From Streptomyces griseochromogenes (GTDB lineage: Bacteria > Actinomycetota > Actinomycetes > Streptomycetales > Streptomycetaceae), in contig NZ_CP016279.1 in assembly GCF_001542625.1 (NCBI RefSeq), positions 3,348,001 to 3,412,000 of the forward strand: a DNA stretch of 64,000 bases, given 5' to 3'. The translations under genes and the position numbers were made by a program. Every line of letters begins with the position of its first letter. The stretch's first letter is position 1. The notes below the pieces were generated by a model that was given only the letters and a program-made list of their open reading frames with translations, was not told where the DNA came from and made no database searches. Below are positions 43,597-51,963 of the stretch, one piece after another.

Positions 43597-44697
43597 TCAC
43601 TCGCCATCCCCGCCGTTGCGGGCCTGCGCCAGCAGCTGGGCCACCACGTCCTTCGCTCCGTCGTCGGTCTGCTCAGTGAGCGCGTCAATCACCTCGTCGC
43701 TCGTGCCGTCGAGAACCTGCTGCGTGAGGCGATCCATCAGCTCGGGGTCGGTGCCGCTGCCGGGGCCGGTGAGGTCCACCCGGGGCGGCCGACGCGGGGC
43801 GATGATCTTCGGCCCGGCCGGTGCCTCGGTCGCCTCGGCTTCGGCGAGCGCGCGGTACAGCGAGGCGATCGAAGGATGTTTGCCTGCGTTCTTGCCGGTC
43901 TTGATCGTCAGCTTCTTCGCGATCTCCGGTACAGGGACACCGCGGTCCTTCAGCGCACGGGCGAAGAGAAGCATGTCCTCGTCGATGACCTTGGGGCGTC
44001 CGCCGTGGTTGCCCTTGGCCGCGGCGGTCACCTGGCCCTCCAGGGTCTTCTCCCGGATGTAGTTGCGTTCGATCTGGGCTGCGGCGGCCAGGACGGCGAA
44101 GAACATCGCGCCCATGCCATTGGGGTCGTAGATGCCGCTGAGCGGTCCGGTGAGGAGTTCGAGCTGGACGCCGACCGCCTGGAGCTGTCCGGACAGCGTC
44201 ATCAGTTCGGCGGCGTTGCGGGCCAGGCGCTTGAGCTCGTGGACGGTGAGGATGACCTCCTGGTCGGGGGCGGCCTCCTTGATGTCGTACGCCAGCTTCA
44301 GCGCCTCCTGAAGCTTCGGCCGGGCCTTCACCCGGGTGCTGATCTTCTCGGAGAAGATCCGCTTGCAGACCGGTTCCAGCGCGTCGAGTTGGGACTGGAG
44401 TTCCTGCTGGGCGGTCAAGCAGCGCGCGTACCCGATCCGGATCGGCTTTGCCGCCGAGGCGGCAGGCAGAGCCTCGGCGGGCGGGCCCGGCTTCCACGGC
44501 CGTCCCGGGCCGCGGTCCTCCGGCACGAGGACGTCGAGTTCCTCCCGGAGCGCGGGCACGAGGATGAAGCGGGCGGTGTGGTACTTCGTGGCGGTCTTCC
44601 CGCCGCGGGTGCGGCACGGGCCGCCGGCCTGGGCTTCACACTTCGGACAGTCGTTTCGTTCTACCGCGATTGCGGCTTGATCGGGCGTCAGATCCAC
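43597..44697 (-). CDS. Serine recombinase (resolvase) with catalytic Ser replaced by Leu
   Basis: 366 residues. An N-terminal zinc-finger-like segment (CPKCEAQAGGPCRTRGGKTA, then YHTARF) precedes a resolvase domain (about 86-240). The catalytic region reads IGYARCLTAQQE where the family has YAR-x-Ser-T, so residue 94 is Leu (TTG; the Ser codon TCG is one base away). Other parts look intact: the Arg in KRLARNAAEL, the GNHGGRPKV hinge to the DNA-binding helix-turn-helix, and PSIASLYRAL. Without Ser the protein should bind DNA but not cut it. It starts at GTG 44697. Normally it would resolve cointegrates at the adjacent repeats (44711-44802). Confidence 0.88.
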   Translation of the reverse strand: MDLTPDQAAIAVERNDCPKCEAQAGGPCRTRGGKTATKYHTARFILVPALREELDVLVPEDRGPGRPWKPGPPAEALPAASAAKPIRIGYARCLTAQQELQSQLDALEPVCKRIFSEKISTRVKARPKLQEALKLAYDIKEAAPDQEVILTVHELKRLARNAAELMTLSGQLQAVGVQLELLTGPLSGIYDPNGMGAMFFAVLAAAAQIERNYIREKTLEGQVTAAAKGNHGGRPKVIDEDMLLFARALKDRGVPVPEIAKKLTIKTGKNAGKHPSIASLYRALAEAEATEAPAGPKIIAPRRPPRVDLTGPGSGTDPELMDRLTQQVLDGTSDEVIDALTEQTDDGAKDVVAQLLAQARNGGDGE

Positions 44698-44710
44698 CCC
44701 GGAAGTCTGT

Positions 44711-44810
44711 CAGAACTGTCTCGCACAACACCTAGGTTTTGAGAGGACTTCTGCGAGTCGCGACCTGCGGAAACGTGATCGCCCCGAGGCTCTCGCAGAA
44801 CTCTCGCAAC
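44711..44810. other. Putative res (recombination) site of the transposon
   Basis: The AT-richer gap before the recombinase start has CAGAACT at 44711 and 44796, each followed by CTCGCA. It also has a perfect inverted pair, TTCTGCGAG (44749-44757) and CTCGCAGAA (44792-44800). Clustered direct and inverted subsites next to the recombinase gene are typical of Tn3-family res. Confidence 0.5.
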
Positions 44811-44826
44811 CGGTCATTTATGAGAA

Positions 44827-45174
44827 TCACGGTGCGTGCTTCCCGGGCCCTGACCCGCCCTCCGGGGCAAGATCCTCGCGGTCCCCGCCGGTGAACAACT
44901 CCAGCAGGGCCCTGACAGGCAGGTGGGCCTCCGTCGAATGACGCAGCCTGCCGTCCAGATGGAGGATGTAGCGCGTGCGCCGTCCCTCTCGCTCCCGGCT
45001 GAGGTAGCCGGCCTGTTCGAGGTCGCCGACGATGCTCTGGGCGGTGCGTTCGGTGATGTGGCAGGCCGCGCCGATGTCACGGATACGCGCGGTGGGATCG
45101 CGTGCGGCGGCCAGCAGCACGCGCGCGTGGTTGGTGAGAAAGTCCCATCCTCTGGCCTGCTGGTCCACGATCAA
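44827..45174 (-). CDS. Winged-helix transcriptional regulator (MarR/ArsR-like)
   Basis: 115 residues. The helix-turn-helix is IRDIGAACHITERTAQSIVG followed by the wing LSREREGRRTRYILHLDG. The N-terminal WDFLTNHARVLLAAA helix is typical of small dimeric winged-helix repressors. No metal-binding cysteine pair is seen. It is the likely local regulator of a cargo gene; the target is unknown. Confidence 0.8.
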   Translation of the reverse strand: MIVDQQARGWDFLTNHARVLLAAARDPTARIRDIGAACHITERTAQSIVGDLEQAGYLSREREGRRTRYILHLDGRLRHSTEAHLPVRALLELFTGGDREDLAPEGGSGPGKHAP

Positions 45175-45364
45175 CGCTGCCCCCTCGATGCTGCCGTGCC
45201 GGGAACACCGGCAGCGAACTTCCCGAAACCCGCTTCATCCATTGTCTACGGGGATGCAGGATCCGTGGTGAAGGCATCCGGCTCTTCTGTCGTGGTCGGA
45301 CGGGCCTTGCCGGATAGGCTCGACGGCATTCTCAGGTCCCGGGTGAGACGGTTGGGCAGGCGTT

Positions 45365-45715
45365 GTGGAAGATCTTTCTTCGGTCGAGACGACCATGTCG
45401 GGTCCCTGCCTGGTGGCGAAGGTGCGCGGGGCCATGGATTACGTCACGCAGCCGGAGATGCGTGAGCGGCTGGAGCAAGTGATCGCTCGCGCGGAGCGGG
45501 CCGTCGTCGTGGACCTGGCGGATGTGTCGTTCTGCGACTCGGCGGGGCTGAACGTCTTGCTGGGAGCACATCGCGAGGCGGAGAAGGCAGCGGTGGCACT
45601 GGTCCTGGCCTGCGTCCCGGGCCTGTTGCACCGGGTCCTGGAGATGACTGGAGCCGATCAGGTCCTGCGGGTCTTTGCCACCGTCGCCGACGCCGAGGCC
45701 GCCCTGAGCAGCTGA
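45365..45715 (+). CDS. Anti-sigma factor antagonist (STAS domain)
   Basis: 116 residues, a single STAS domain. The phosphorylatable serine is in the canonical FCDSAGLNVLL, and the N-terminal strand is LVAKVRGAMDY. Proteins of this family bind an RsbW-like kinase anti-sigma factor when unphosphorylated and so free a stress sigma factor. No kinase or sigma gene is on the element, so it would have to plug into the host network. It starts at GTG 45365. Confidence 0.9.
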   Translation: MEDLSSVETTMSGPCLVAKVRGAMDYVTQPEMRERLEQVIARAERAVVVDLADVSFCDSAGLNVLLGAHREAEKAAVALVLACVPGLLHRVLEMTGADQVLRVFATVADAEAALSS

Positions 45716-46062
45716 CGGCACCCCGAATGAGTCCGCCCCGGTGTGCGGCCTGCGGTGACGGGGAAAGTGGCCGGTAGCCAGGGGCAAGCCGCTGCACATC
45801 GCGGCTCTGGCAGGCCGCTCCGGTCCGAACAGCGGAGCCGCCCCCTCGGGGCCCCGTAGCCGAGCCGACGGGCCGCAGGACCTCGAGGCGCCCGGCGGAA
45901 CTCGCCCCGCGTCGTCCGCGGCGGCCGGGCCGCGCAGCGGGGCGCAGGCCGCCGCCGGCCAGCCGTTGGCCCTCACCTGTGACCCGAGGCCGGAACCTCA
46001 CGCTGAGCTACTTGCCCCTTCGCGGCGGCTTCGGGACGCGTACAGAGCCTCCACTCACACCA

Positions 46063-46079
46063 TGTCAAAAGTTTTGACA
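46063..46079. promoter_or_regulatory. Perfect 17 bp palindrome, probable operator
   Basis: TGTCAAAA (46063-46070), a central G, then TTTTGACA (46072-46079). Each arm contains TTGACA, a consensus -35 hexamer, in opposite directions. It is AT-rich in a 70% GC context, so it is likely a regulator binding site. Confidence 0.55.
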
Positions 46080-46105
46080 GCTACGCCGGTTCTCTGTTCC
46101 GTTCC

Positions 46106-46150
46106 TACTGGTGAAGTCCCCGATCGCGCGGATCGGGGACTTCACCAGTA
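46106..46150. terminator. Perfect 20 bp hairpin downstream of first DUF2267 gene
   Basis: Bases 46106-46125 are exactly complementary to 46131-46150, with a 5 nt GCGCG loop; the stem includes GTGAAGTCCCCGATC. It lies 56 bp after the leftward DUF2267 stop and ends transcription from that side, possibly both. Confidence 0.75.
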
Positions 46151-46205
46151 CGAGACCGGCCGGCGGGGGTCGGGGCGGGCCTCTGTTACGGCTCCGGGTG
46201 CCCGC

Positions 46206-46649
46206 TTACGCGGCCGGGGCGAGTTCGGCGCGACCGAACAGCAGGGCGTAGCCGGTGGGAAGCTGGTGCAGGATGCGGGTGATCAGGTCGGGGCCGGCGT
46301 GGGCTGTGACGGCGGCGAATACGGAGCCGGTGTCCCAGCGGGTGGTGGCCAGGGAGGCGCCGGAGCGGGCGGCGAGGTCCTTGACGAAGGCCCAGCCGGT
46401 CAGCGGCTGGGTGTCGGGGATCTGTGCGGTCAGGACCCGTGCGGCCTCCAGGGGCAGGCAGGCGGCCAGGTCGACGCGTTCGTCGCCGGTCAGCTGACGC
46501 CCGAGCCCTCCCAGGACGAGGCGGACGGCTTCGTCGGCCTTCTCGCGGGTGGGGTAGGCGCCCTCGTAGCGGACTTTCTCCAGCATCTGCTCGTACGCCG
46601 TCCCGTACGGCTGCTGGTGCCCTTGAGGTGCGCGTACGTCGGTGATCAC
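46206..46649 (-). CDS. DUF2267 protein, copy A
   Basis: 147 residues. DUF2267 blocks are YEQMLEKVRYEGAYPTREKA, VLGGLGRQLTGDERVDLAAC LP-type helix and the C-terminal ILHQLPTGYALLFGRAE. Members are small helical proteins common near stress genes; their function is unknown. It is a paralogue of the next gene; the two share the C-terminal QLPxGYxLLFGR ending. It probably shares a leftward transcript with copy B and hsp20 upstream. Confidence 0.85.
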   Translation of the reverse strand: MITDVRAPQGHQQPYGTAYEQMLEKVRYEGAYPTREKADEAVRLVLGGLGRQLTGDERVDLAACLPLEAARVLTAQIPDTQPLTGWAFVKDLAARSGASLATTRWDTGSVFAAVTAHAGPDLITRILHQLPTGYALLFGRAELAPAA

Positions 46650-46720
46650 TGCGGTGCATGCCTTTCATCGGAGCCGAGATGGGGTGGCGCCCGGGGGTGT
46701 GGCACCACCCCAGGTCTTGG

Positions 46721-47116
46721 TCAGGTGGGTTGTGGGCGGCCGAAGAGGAGGTCGTAGCCGGCGGGGAGCTGGAGCAGGATCTGCCCCATCAGGTCGTCGT
46801 CGGCGGTGTCGGCGACCGTGGACAGGACGGCGCTGACGTCCCAGGTCGCGGTGTGCTCGGTGGCGCCTTCGATCCAGGCCGCGGTCGCGCGGACGAACCG
46901 TTCGGGGGGCAGCGGTTCGGCGCTCTGCAGCGGGTTGAGCAGGATCAGTGCGAATTCATCCGGCAGGCGTGCGGCGAGCTGGGCTCGGACCTCGCCGACC
47001 AGGTGCGCGCCGAGCAGGGCGAGGACCACGCGGGCCGCCCGCTCCGCTTCCTGCACGGTCTCGTACTCACCGCGTTCTCTCACGTGATCGAGGAACGCTT
47101 CGCGTCGCAGAGTCAT
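46721..47116 (-). CDS. DUF2267 protein, copy B
   Basis: 131 residues with FLDHVRERGEYETVQEAERA, VLALLGAHLVGEVRAQLAAR LP and ILLQLPAGYDLLFGRPQ. It is shorter at the N-terminus than copy A and clearly diverged, so the duplication is old. It lies between copy A and the hsp20 gene on the same strand. Confidence 0.85.
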   Translation of the reverse strand: MTLRREAFLDHVRERGEYETVQEAERAARVVLALLGAHLVGEVRAQLAARLPDEFALILLNPLQSAEPLPPERFVRATAAWIEGATEHTATWDVSAVLSTVADTADDDLMGQILLQLPAGYDLLFGRPQPT

Positions 47117-47218
47117 CTCGGCCGCCCCTTTCCTGTTCGGACTGTCCAGGGGTGCGGAGGACGGGTGATGAGGGGGAGATCAGGTGCCTGTCCTCCGCAC
47201 CGGTCCGGCGGGCTGGTG

Positions 47219-47650
47219 TCAGCCGGAGATCTCCTTGCGGCCGGAGCCGACGCCGATGGAGATCTTGCGGGGCTTGGCGCGCTCGGCGATCGGGATGCGC
47301 AGGGTGAGCACGCCCGCGTCGTAGTCGGCCTGGATGTGCTCGGTGTCGAGGGTGTCGGCGAGCACGATCTGGCGGGAGAAGACGCCTAGCGGCCGCTCGG
47401 ACAATTCCATCTGCACGTCGTCGGCCTTCGCCACCGGCCGGCGCTCGGCCTTGACGGTGAGCATGTTCCGCTCGACGTCGATGTCGATCGCGTCCGCGGT
47501 CATACCGGGGAGGTCGAAGGCCACCACGTACTCGTCGCCCTCGCGGTAGGCGTCCATCGGCATCGCCGACGGCTTGGACCAGGTGCCCGGGCCCATCAGC
47601 TGCTGTGCCAGCCGGTCCAGCTCACGGAAGGGGTCAGTGCGCATCAACAT
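47219..47650 (-). CDS. Small heat-shock protein, Hsp20 (alpha-crystallin) family
   Basis: 143 residues. The alpha-crystallin domain spans about 35-125 ([20 protein letters not shown] to [14 protein letters not shown]), with the C-terminal I-x-I-like motif ISIGV. These ATP-independent holdases bind unfolding proteins in the cytoplasm. ATG 47650 has GGAGGT 8 nt upstream. It is divergent from a regulator gene across a gap with a perfect palindrome, so heat or stress induction by relief of repression is likely. It heads a leftward run with two DUF2267 genes. Confidence 0.95.
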   Translation of the reverse strand: MLMRTDPFRELDRLAQQLMGPGTWSKPSAMPMDAYREGDEYVVAFDLPGMTADAIDIDVERNMLTVKAERRPVAKADDVQMELSERPLGVFSRQIVLADTLDTEHIQADYDAGVLTLRIPIAERAKPRKISIGVGSGRKEISG

Positions 47651-47716
47651 CGTGAAACACCTCCAGCGGTTTGTAGGCAGTTGCTGCCAATGCGCTGCAC
47701 TGACACCGTTGTAACA

Positions 47717-47735
47717 TGTCATCCAATGGATGACA
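47717..47735. promoter_or_regulatory. Perfect 19 bp palindrome between hsp20 and its regulator
   Basis: TGTCATCCA (47717-47725), central A, TGGATGACA (47727-47735). It is in the middle of the divergent promoter region, the expected operator of the regulator at 47779. Confidence 0.75.
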
Positions 47736-47778
47736 AACATGATGTCGTCGACGTGATGACACAACGAGGGAGGTGCCC

Positions 47779-48408
47779 GTGACCGCAGCAGACCAGCCGT
47801 CCACAACCAGCACCGACGCCCACAGCCCGGCGTCGTTCCTCGCCGCCGCGGCGGCCCTCAACGCCATAAACGACGCCCTGCACACAGCCCAGCACGAGAC
47901 CCCTGGCAGCCCCGGCACCGGGCCGGGCCCGGAGCAGGCCCTGGCCTCCCTGATGCTGCTGCGGCAGGTCCGCGAGCAGCTCGCCGGATGGGAGACCGGC
48001 TTGATCGAAACCGCCCGCGACGCGGGCGCCAGCTGGGCCGACCTCGCCCACCCCCTCGGCGTCACCAGCCGCCAGGCCGCCGAACGCCGCTACCTGCGCG
48101 GCCGACCCGGCCCCGCCGGAACCACCGGCGAACAGCGCGTCACTGCCACCCGCCAGGCCCGGGCCGCCAAGCGCACCACCGCCACCTGGGCCCGCCGCAA
48201 CGCCGCCGACCTGCGCCGCCTCGCCGGCCAGATCACCGCCCTCACCGACCTGCCCCCCACCGCCCGCCGCCCGCTCAGCGAGCTCCACGCGGCTCTCGCC
48301 CACAACGATCCCGCAGACCTCATCGCCCCCCTGACCGCCGCCCGCCCCCACCTGGCCGCCACCCACCCCGACCTCGCCGCCCAACTCGACAGCCTCACTC
48401 CCCCCTGA
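47779..48408 (+). CDS. Hsp18-type transcriptional regulator, divergent from hsp20
   Basis: 209 residues. The central helix-turn-helix-like segment is [20 protein letters not shown] followed by [10 protein letters not shown]. The flanks are helical and Ala-rich ([31 protein letters not shown]). Proteins of this kind next to hsp20 in Streptomyces are annotated as regulators of the 18 kDa heat-shock gene. GTG 47779, with CGAGGGAGG at 7 nt, is chosen over GTG 47773. Confidence 0.72.
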   Translation: MTAADQPSTTSTDAHSPASFLAAAAALNAINDALHTAQHETPGSPGTGPGPEQALASLMLLRQVREQLAGWETGLIETARDAGASWADLAHPLGVTSRQAAERRYLRGRPGPAGTTGEQRVTATRQARAAKRTTATWARRNAADLRRLAGQITALTDLPPTARRPLSELHAALAHNDPADLIAPLTAARPHLAATHPDLAAQLDSLTPP

Positions 48409-48611
48409 CCCCGCCTGGTGCACCGCAACACCATCCAGTCAGCCTCCGCCCCCGGGCGAACGAGTTGTGGCCTGGAGACCGACGGGGCCGGCCGGCGGTC
48501 TCACCTGGCCCGTTCCCTCAATGGGCAGGGCCTGGTGAGGGGCTGATGTAGTTGGCGGCCAGAGTGCCGAGGCTCCGGTTCGTGCCGGGTCTGCCGACCG
48601 GCCCCGGCCTT

Positions 48612-51600
48612 TCAGGCGGCCTGACCGAATCCGGCCGCGGCCGGGTCCGTCTCGCGCAGTGGGGTGAAGTCCACGTCCAGCTTCGGGTCGTACGCCTCCG
48701 GCTGGATGCCGAGCTCGTGCGTGCTGTACTCGCCGAACCGGTTGATGTGCTCGGTCAGGTACGGCGAGATGTGCGCCAGGTCCTCCGGCTCGATCGTCCA
48801 GCCCTCCTCCAGCAGCTGGCGGACGATCTCGGCGATATCCAGGGCGTTGTGGAAGATCACCGCGTTCGTCAGCAGCGCGTTGAACTTCATCGCCTTCTCC
48901 TGCTCGACGGGGTCGTTGTGGGCGATGACGCCGCGGTTGCCGAAGCCGACCCACTGGGAGAACCGGTTGAACGACTCGACCTTGTTCGTCGCCGCGGTCA
49001 CCCGCCGCCGCAGCGGGGCGTCGGTGAGGTAGCGCAGCAGCTGCACGGTGCGGATGACGCGGCCGAACTCGCGGAAGGCGGTGTAGGTGGCGTTCTTCCG
49101 CGATCCCGACCGCAGCCGCTTGAGCAGCGTGGACGAGGAGATCGCTCCTTCCCGCACCGAGACGGCCACCCGCATCAGGTGCCCGAACTGCGACTCGATC
49201 AGGTCCCAGTCGATGACGTTCTTGCCCGGCTCGCCGAACAGGGCGTCGATGTGCACGTACTCGCTCTGCTTGCTGGGCCGGTAGAACGTGGAGTCCTTCC
49301 AGTTCCGGATGCTGGGCATCAGGTCGAAGCCCAGCAGATGGGCGAGTGCGAACACCGGGAAGGACTGGCCCTGGGTGTCGGCGTGCACGGTGGTCGGCTT
49401 GACCTCGGAGGTGTTCTTCAGCAGGCCCTCGATGATGTAGACCGCCTCCCACACCCCGCACGGGATGAAGTGCGTGAATAGCGCGATGTACGTGTCGGAG
49501 ATGTGGTGGTAGGCGATCCCGCCCGGCTTGCCGTACCTGACGGAGGTCTCGGCGAGCAGGTTGTCGAGGTAGGTGTCCATGTGCGTGCCGTCGGCGGCCA
49601 CCGCGGTGCCATCGCCCCACGCCTGGGAGATGCCGAGCTGGGCGTGCGCGTTGACCAGGTCGGCGATCGCCTCGTTCAGCAGCACAATCGAGAAGTGCCG
49701 GTTCGCCGTGTACGACAACTCATGCCCGGAGACGCCGGGGATGTGGCGCGCGGCCTCGTACGGGCCCATGTTCGTGCCCTTCACGAACGTCGTGATCACG
49801 TAGCGGCCGAAGGGGTCGGCCAGCTTCGGCTCGTTGCCGGAGGCCGGCCCGAAGCGCCGCCACCACTCCACCCAGTACGCCGTGCGGGCCAGGATGCCCA
49901 TCAGCGACCGCTCCGGCATCCTGGCCTTGATCTCCTCCTCCAGCCGCTTCGCCGAGGGCCGCTGCCCCTCCGCGCGGTGCGGCTTGAGCGACGGGATGCC
50001 CGTCTCCGGGTCGATGACCAGGCCCTCGTTGTCCGGGTATCCGGCGTCCGCCGCCGCGGCGGCGTCCCGCAGCTTGTCCTCCAACTGCCGGCGGAAGAAC
50101 CCGGCGTCGAACTCGGCCCTCTCGCCCTCCTCGGCGAGGCCGACCTCCACCAGGTAGGCACCCAGCTTCTCCTGCACGGCCTCCCACGCGAGCAGCTGCT
50201 TGGACCAGTCGGCGTACTCCTCCGAGCCGACGACCGCGACGTCGCCGGTGCGCAGTTCCTCGGCGAGGGCGGTGAAGACCATCGCCTCGAAGTGCTTGCG
50301 GACGAACTGGCCCGGGCGGGTCTTGTCGAGTACGGCCTTGCGCCAGTTCTGGGTGGTGAAGGAGATGTCCACCTCCCGGCCCGTCTCGTCGAAGGCGGTG
50401 ATGTACTCCCCGCGGGCGGCCTGGTGCCGCTGGGCGTGCGCGAGCGCGTCCAGCACCCGCCCGTCCTCGCTGGTGGCGGTGAACTCCAGCTTCTCGGCGA
50501 GGTCGAACATCACCGCCCGGTCCCGGCCGATCTGCCCATACAGCAGCACCTCCCAGAAGTTGCCGTGATGGGCGGAGACCTTCTCGATCTGCTCGTACTG
50601 CTTGTCGAAACCGCCGAACTCCTCCACGGTCTGGGTGACCGCGCCGAGCCCGCCAGCCTGCACCACCAGGGCCTTCGTAAGGGCCAGCAGGGCCGGGGAG
50701 ACGTCGCCGTCGAGCCGCATGGCCACCTCCTCGGCCGTCGCCGCCTCGTCCAGGCCGTCCAGCGCCTGCCGGGCCTCGGCGGTCATGGCCGCGGCCTTGA
50801 CCAGCGCGGCCTGAGCCGGGCCGCCCTCGTCGATGTTCTTCAGCACCGTGCGGTAGTTGCCGATCAGTGCCTCGACTATCTCCCGCTCGGCCAGCCGGAT
50901 CTCCTCCAGCTCCTGCTTCGCCTTCTTGACCTTCGTCGCCACCCGCTTGCAGAACATCGTCGCCAGGTCGTCACGGACCCGCATCCGTGCCTTGTGCACC
51001 AGGCAGGCCACCAGCGCCATGCGCTTGACGGGCCGGTAGTCCCGCAGCTCCGCCACATCGGCGGCGTCCGCCTCCCCGGCGAAGTCGGTGATCTTCCCCG
51101 CGGCCACCCCGTCCATCCACACGTCCGTGTCGCCGAGGCCGTCCACCCACTCCAGGCGCTTGGTCAGATTCTTGAAGTGCGACCAGCTCGGGCCTTGCGC
51201 GGGCCTCTTCAGCCGGTTGAACAGCGTGGTGCCGTCGCCGTCGCGGTCCTCCAGCAGCCGTGCCAGGCCAGCCCGCTCGGCCGGGCTGACCCGGTCGTGG
51301 ATGCCGTCGCAGATCGCGGTGTTCACCTCGCGGCGGATCTTCGAGGCCATCGCGTCGAAGGTGGAGAACGCCGGCAGCTCCAGCCCGGCCTCCACCACCT
51401 TCTCCAGCGCGATGTTGATCAGATCCGCCGGGCGGTTCTTCGCCGCGGCCTCCCTGCGGATCGACTGCTCGGCGATCCGCCGGGCCTCCGCCTGGTCGTA
51501 GAGCACCCCGACCCGCTTGCGGACCAGGCCCCGGTGGTTCTTGGCGGTCTTCTCCGCCTGGTACACCGGCAGCGTGCCCTCCGGCAGCTCCACCTGGCGC

Positions 51601-51827
51601 CGGACGAAGTCCACCACCATGGCCGGGACGTCCTCCAGCTTCGGGAAGCACCCCATGCGCTGATACGACTTCAGCATCAGCAGCAGGGCCAGCAGATGTT
51701 CATCGCAGTCCGTGGCATCGGACGCCCACTGAAGCTCATCGATCGTCGGCGAGAAGAACAGATGCGGCTCATACGCGGTGATCAGCCGCTTGAACCGCGG
51801 GTACGCGGTCCGCTCGATCGAGGTCAC
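48612..51827 (-). CDS. tnpA: Tn3-family DDE transposase
   Basis: About 1071 residues. It starts SIERTAYPRFKRL, the typical N-terminus of these enzymes, so GTG 51827 is preferred; the frame is open to GTG 51875. The catalytic residues, counted from 51827, are Asp739 (AWGDGTAVAADG), Asp817 (VHADTQGQSFPVF) and Glu951 (NKVESFNRF). The spacings (78 and 134) are close to Tn3 itself. The protein binds the 46 bp ends and performs replicative transposition, forming cointegrates. The gene looks intact and ends 85 bp from the right terminal repeat. Confidence 0.95.
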   Translation of the reverse strand: MTSIERTAYPRFKRLITAYEPHLFFSPTIDELQWASDATDCDEHLLALLLMLKSYQRMGCFPKLEDVPAMVVDFVRRQVELPEGTLPVYQAEKTAKNHRGLVRKRVGVLYDQAEARRIAEQSIRREAAAKNRPADLINIALEKVVEAGLELPAFSTFDAMASKIRREVNTAICDGIHDRVSPAERAGLARLLEDRDGDGTTLFNRLKRPAQGPSWSHFKNLTKRLEWVDGLGDTDVWMDGVAAGKITDFAGEADAADVAELRDYRPVKRMALVACLVHKARMRVRDDLATMFCKRVATKVKKAKQELEEIRLAEREIVEALIGNYRTVLKNIDEGGPAQAALVKAAAMTAEARQALDGLDEAATAEEVAMRLDGDVSPALLALTKALVVQAGGLGAVTQTVEEFGGFDKQYEQIEKVSAHHGNFWEVLLYGQIGRDRAVMFDLAEKLEFTATSEDGRVLDALAHAQRHQAARGEYITAFDETGREVDISFTTQNWRKAVLDKTRPGQFVRKHFEAMVFTALAEELRTGDVAVVGSEEYADWSKQLLAWEAVQEKLGAYLVEVGLAEEGERAEFDAGFFRRQLEDKLRDAAAAADAGYPDNEGLVIDPETGIPSLKPHRAEGQRPSAKRLEEEIKARMPERSLMGILARTAYWVEWWRRFGPASGNEPKLADPFGRYVITTFVKGTNMGPYEAARHIPGVSGHELSYTANRHFSIVLLNEAIADLVNAHAQLGISQAWGDGTAVAADGTHMDTYLDNLLAETSVRYGKPGGIAYHHISDTYIALFTHFIPCGVWEAVYIIEGLLKNTSEVKPTTVHADTQGQSFPVFALAHLLGFDLMPSIRNWKDSTFYRPSKQSEYVHIDALFGEPGKNVIDWDLIESQFGHLMRVAVSVREGAISSSTLLKRLRSGSRKNATYTAFREFGRVIRTVQLLRYLTDAPLRRRVTAATNKVESFNRFSQWVGFGNRGVIAHNDPVEQEKAMKFNALLTNAVIFHNALDIAEIVRQLLEEGWTIEPEDLAHISPYLTEHINRFGEYSTHELGIQPEAYDPKLDVDFTPLRETDPAAAGFGQAA

Positions 51828-51912
51828 AACCCACCCCAGGCCCCAGACGATGGTCAACATCACCACCAACGACACTGAGCCGAACGGGTGACGGGCCGGG
51901 ACCTTACGCCTT

Positions 51913-51958
51913 CAAGATCATCCCACGGCCCCTTTTGGGCTCACCTCGGCGACACCCC
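51913..51958 (-). repeat. Right terminal inverted repeat (IRR) of Tn3-family element
   Basis: Read inward on the minus strand it begins GGGGTGTCGCCGAGGTGAGC and ends TGATCTTG. It differs from IRL at 2 of 46 positions. Confidence 0.96.
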
Positions 51959-51963
51959 CCTCA
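51959..51963. repeat. Target-site duplication, right copy (CCTCA)
   Basis: Direct repeat of 41162-41166. Confidence 0.95.

Larger units (their letters stand above)
45716..46205. other. 490 bp intergenic region in transposon with operator-like palindrome and long hairpin
   Basis: No gene is supported. It contains the palindrome at 46063-46079 and the 20 bp-stem hairpin at 46106-46150. The first 250 bp are GC-rich with no structure I can assign. Confidence 0.5.
41167..51958. mobile_element. Tn3-family transposon, 10,792 bp, with stress-related cargo
   Basis: It is bounded by 46 bp inverted repeats (41167-41212 and 51913-51958, two mismatches) starting with GGGG, and flanked by a CCTCA duplication. 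It encodes a Tn3 transposase at the right end and a serine recombinase with a putative res region. Cargo genes are a Sua5-type enzyme, a CxxC mini-protein, beta-carbonic anhydrase, a winged-helix regulator, an anti-anti-sigma factor, two DUF2267 proteins, and Hsp20 with its regulator. Near-identical ends and an exactly restorable target gene point to a recent insertion. Codon use of the cargo is Streptomyces-like, so the donor was a related actinomycete. Confidence 0.97.

Noticed and set aside
48540..48570. Possible partner of the inner left terminal repeat
   Set aside because: Only a 9 bp TTGGCGGCC-like match could be aligned, which is too short in this GC-rich DNA.
49503..51878. A long plus-strand frame through the transposase gene
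   Set aside because: It is a shadow frame with no motifs; the minus strand encodes a complete DDE transposase.
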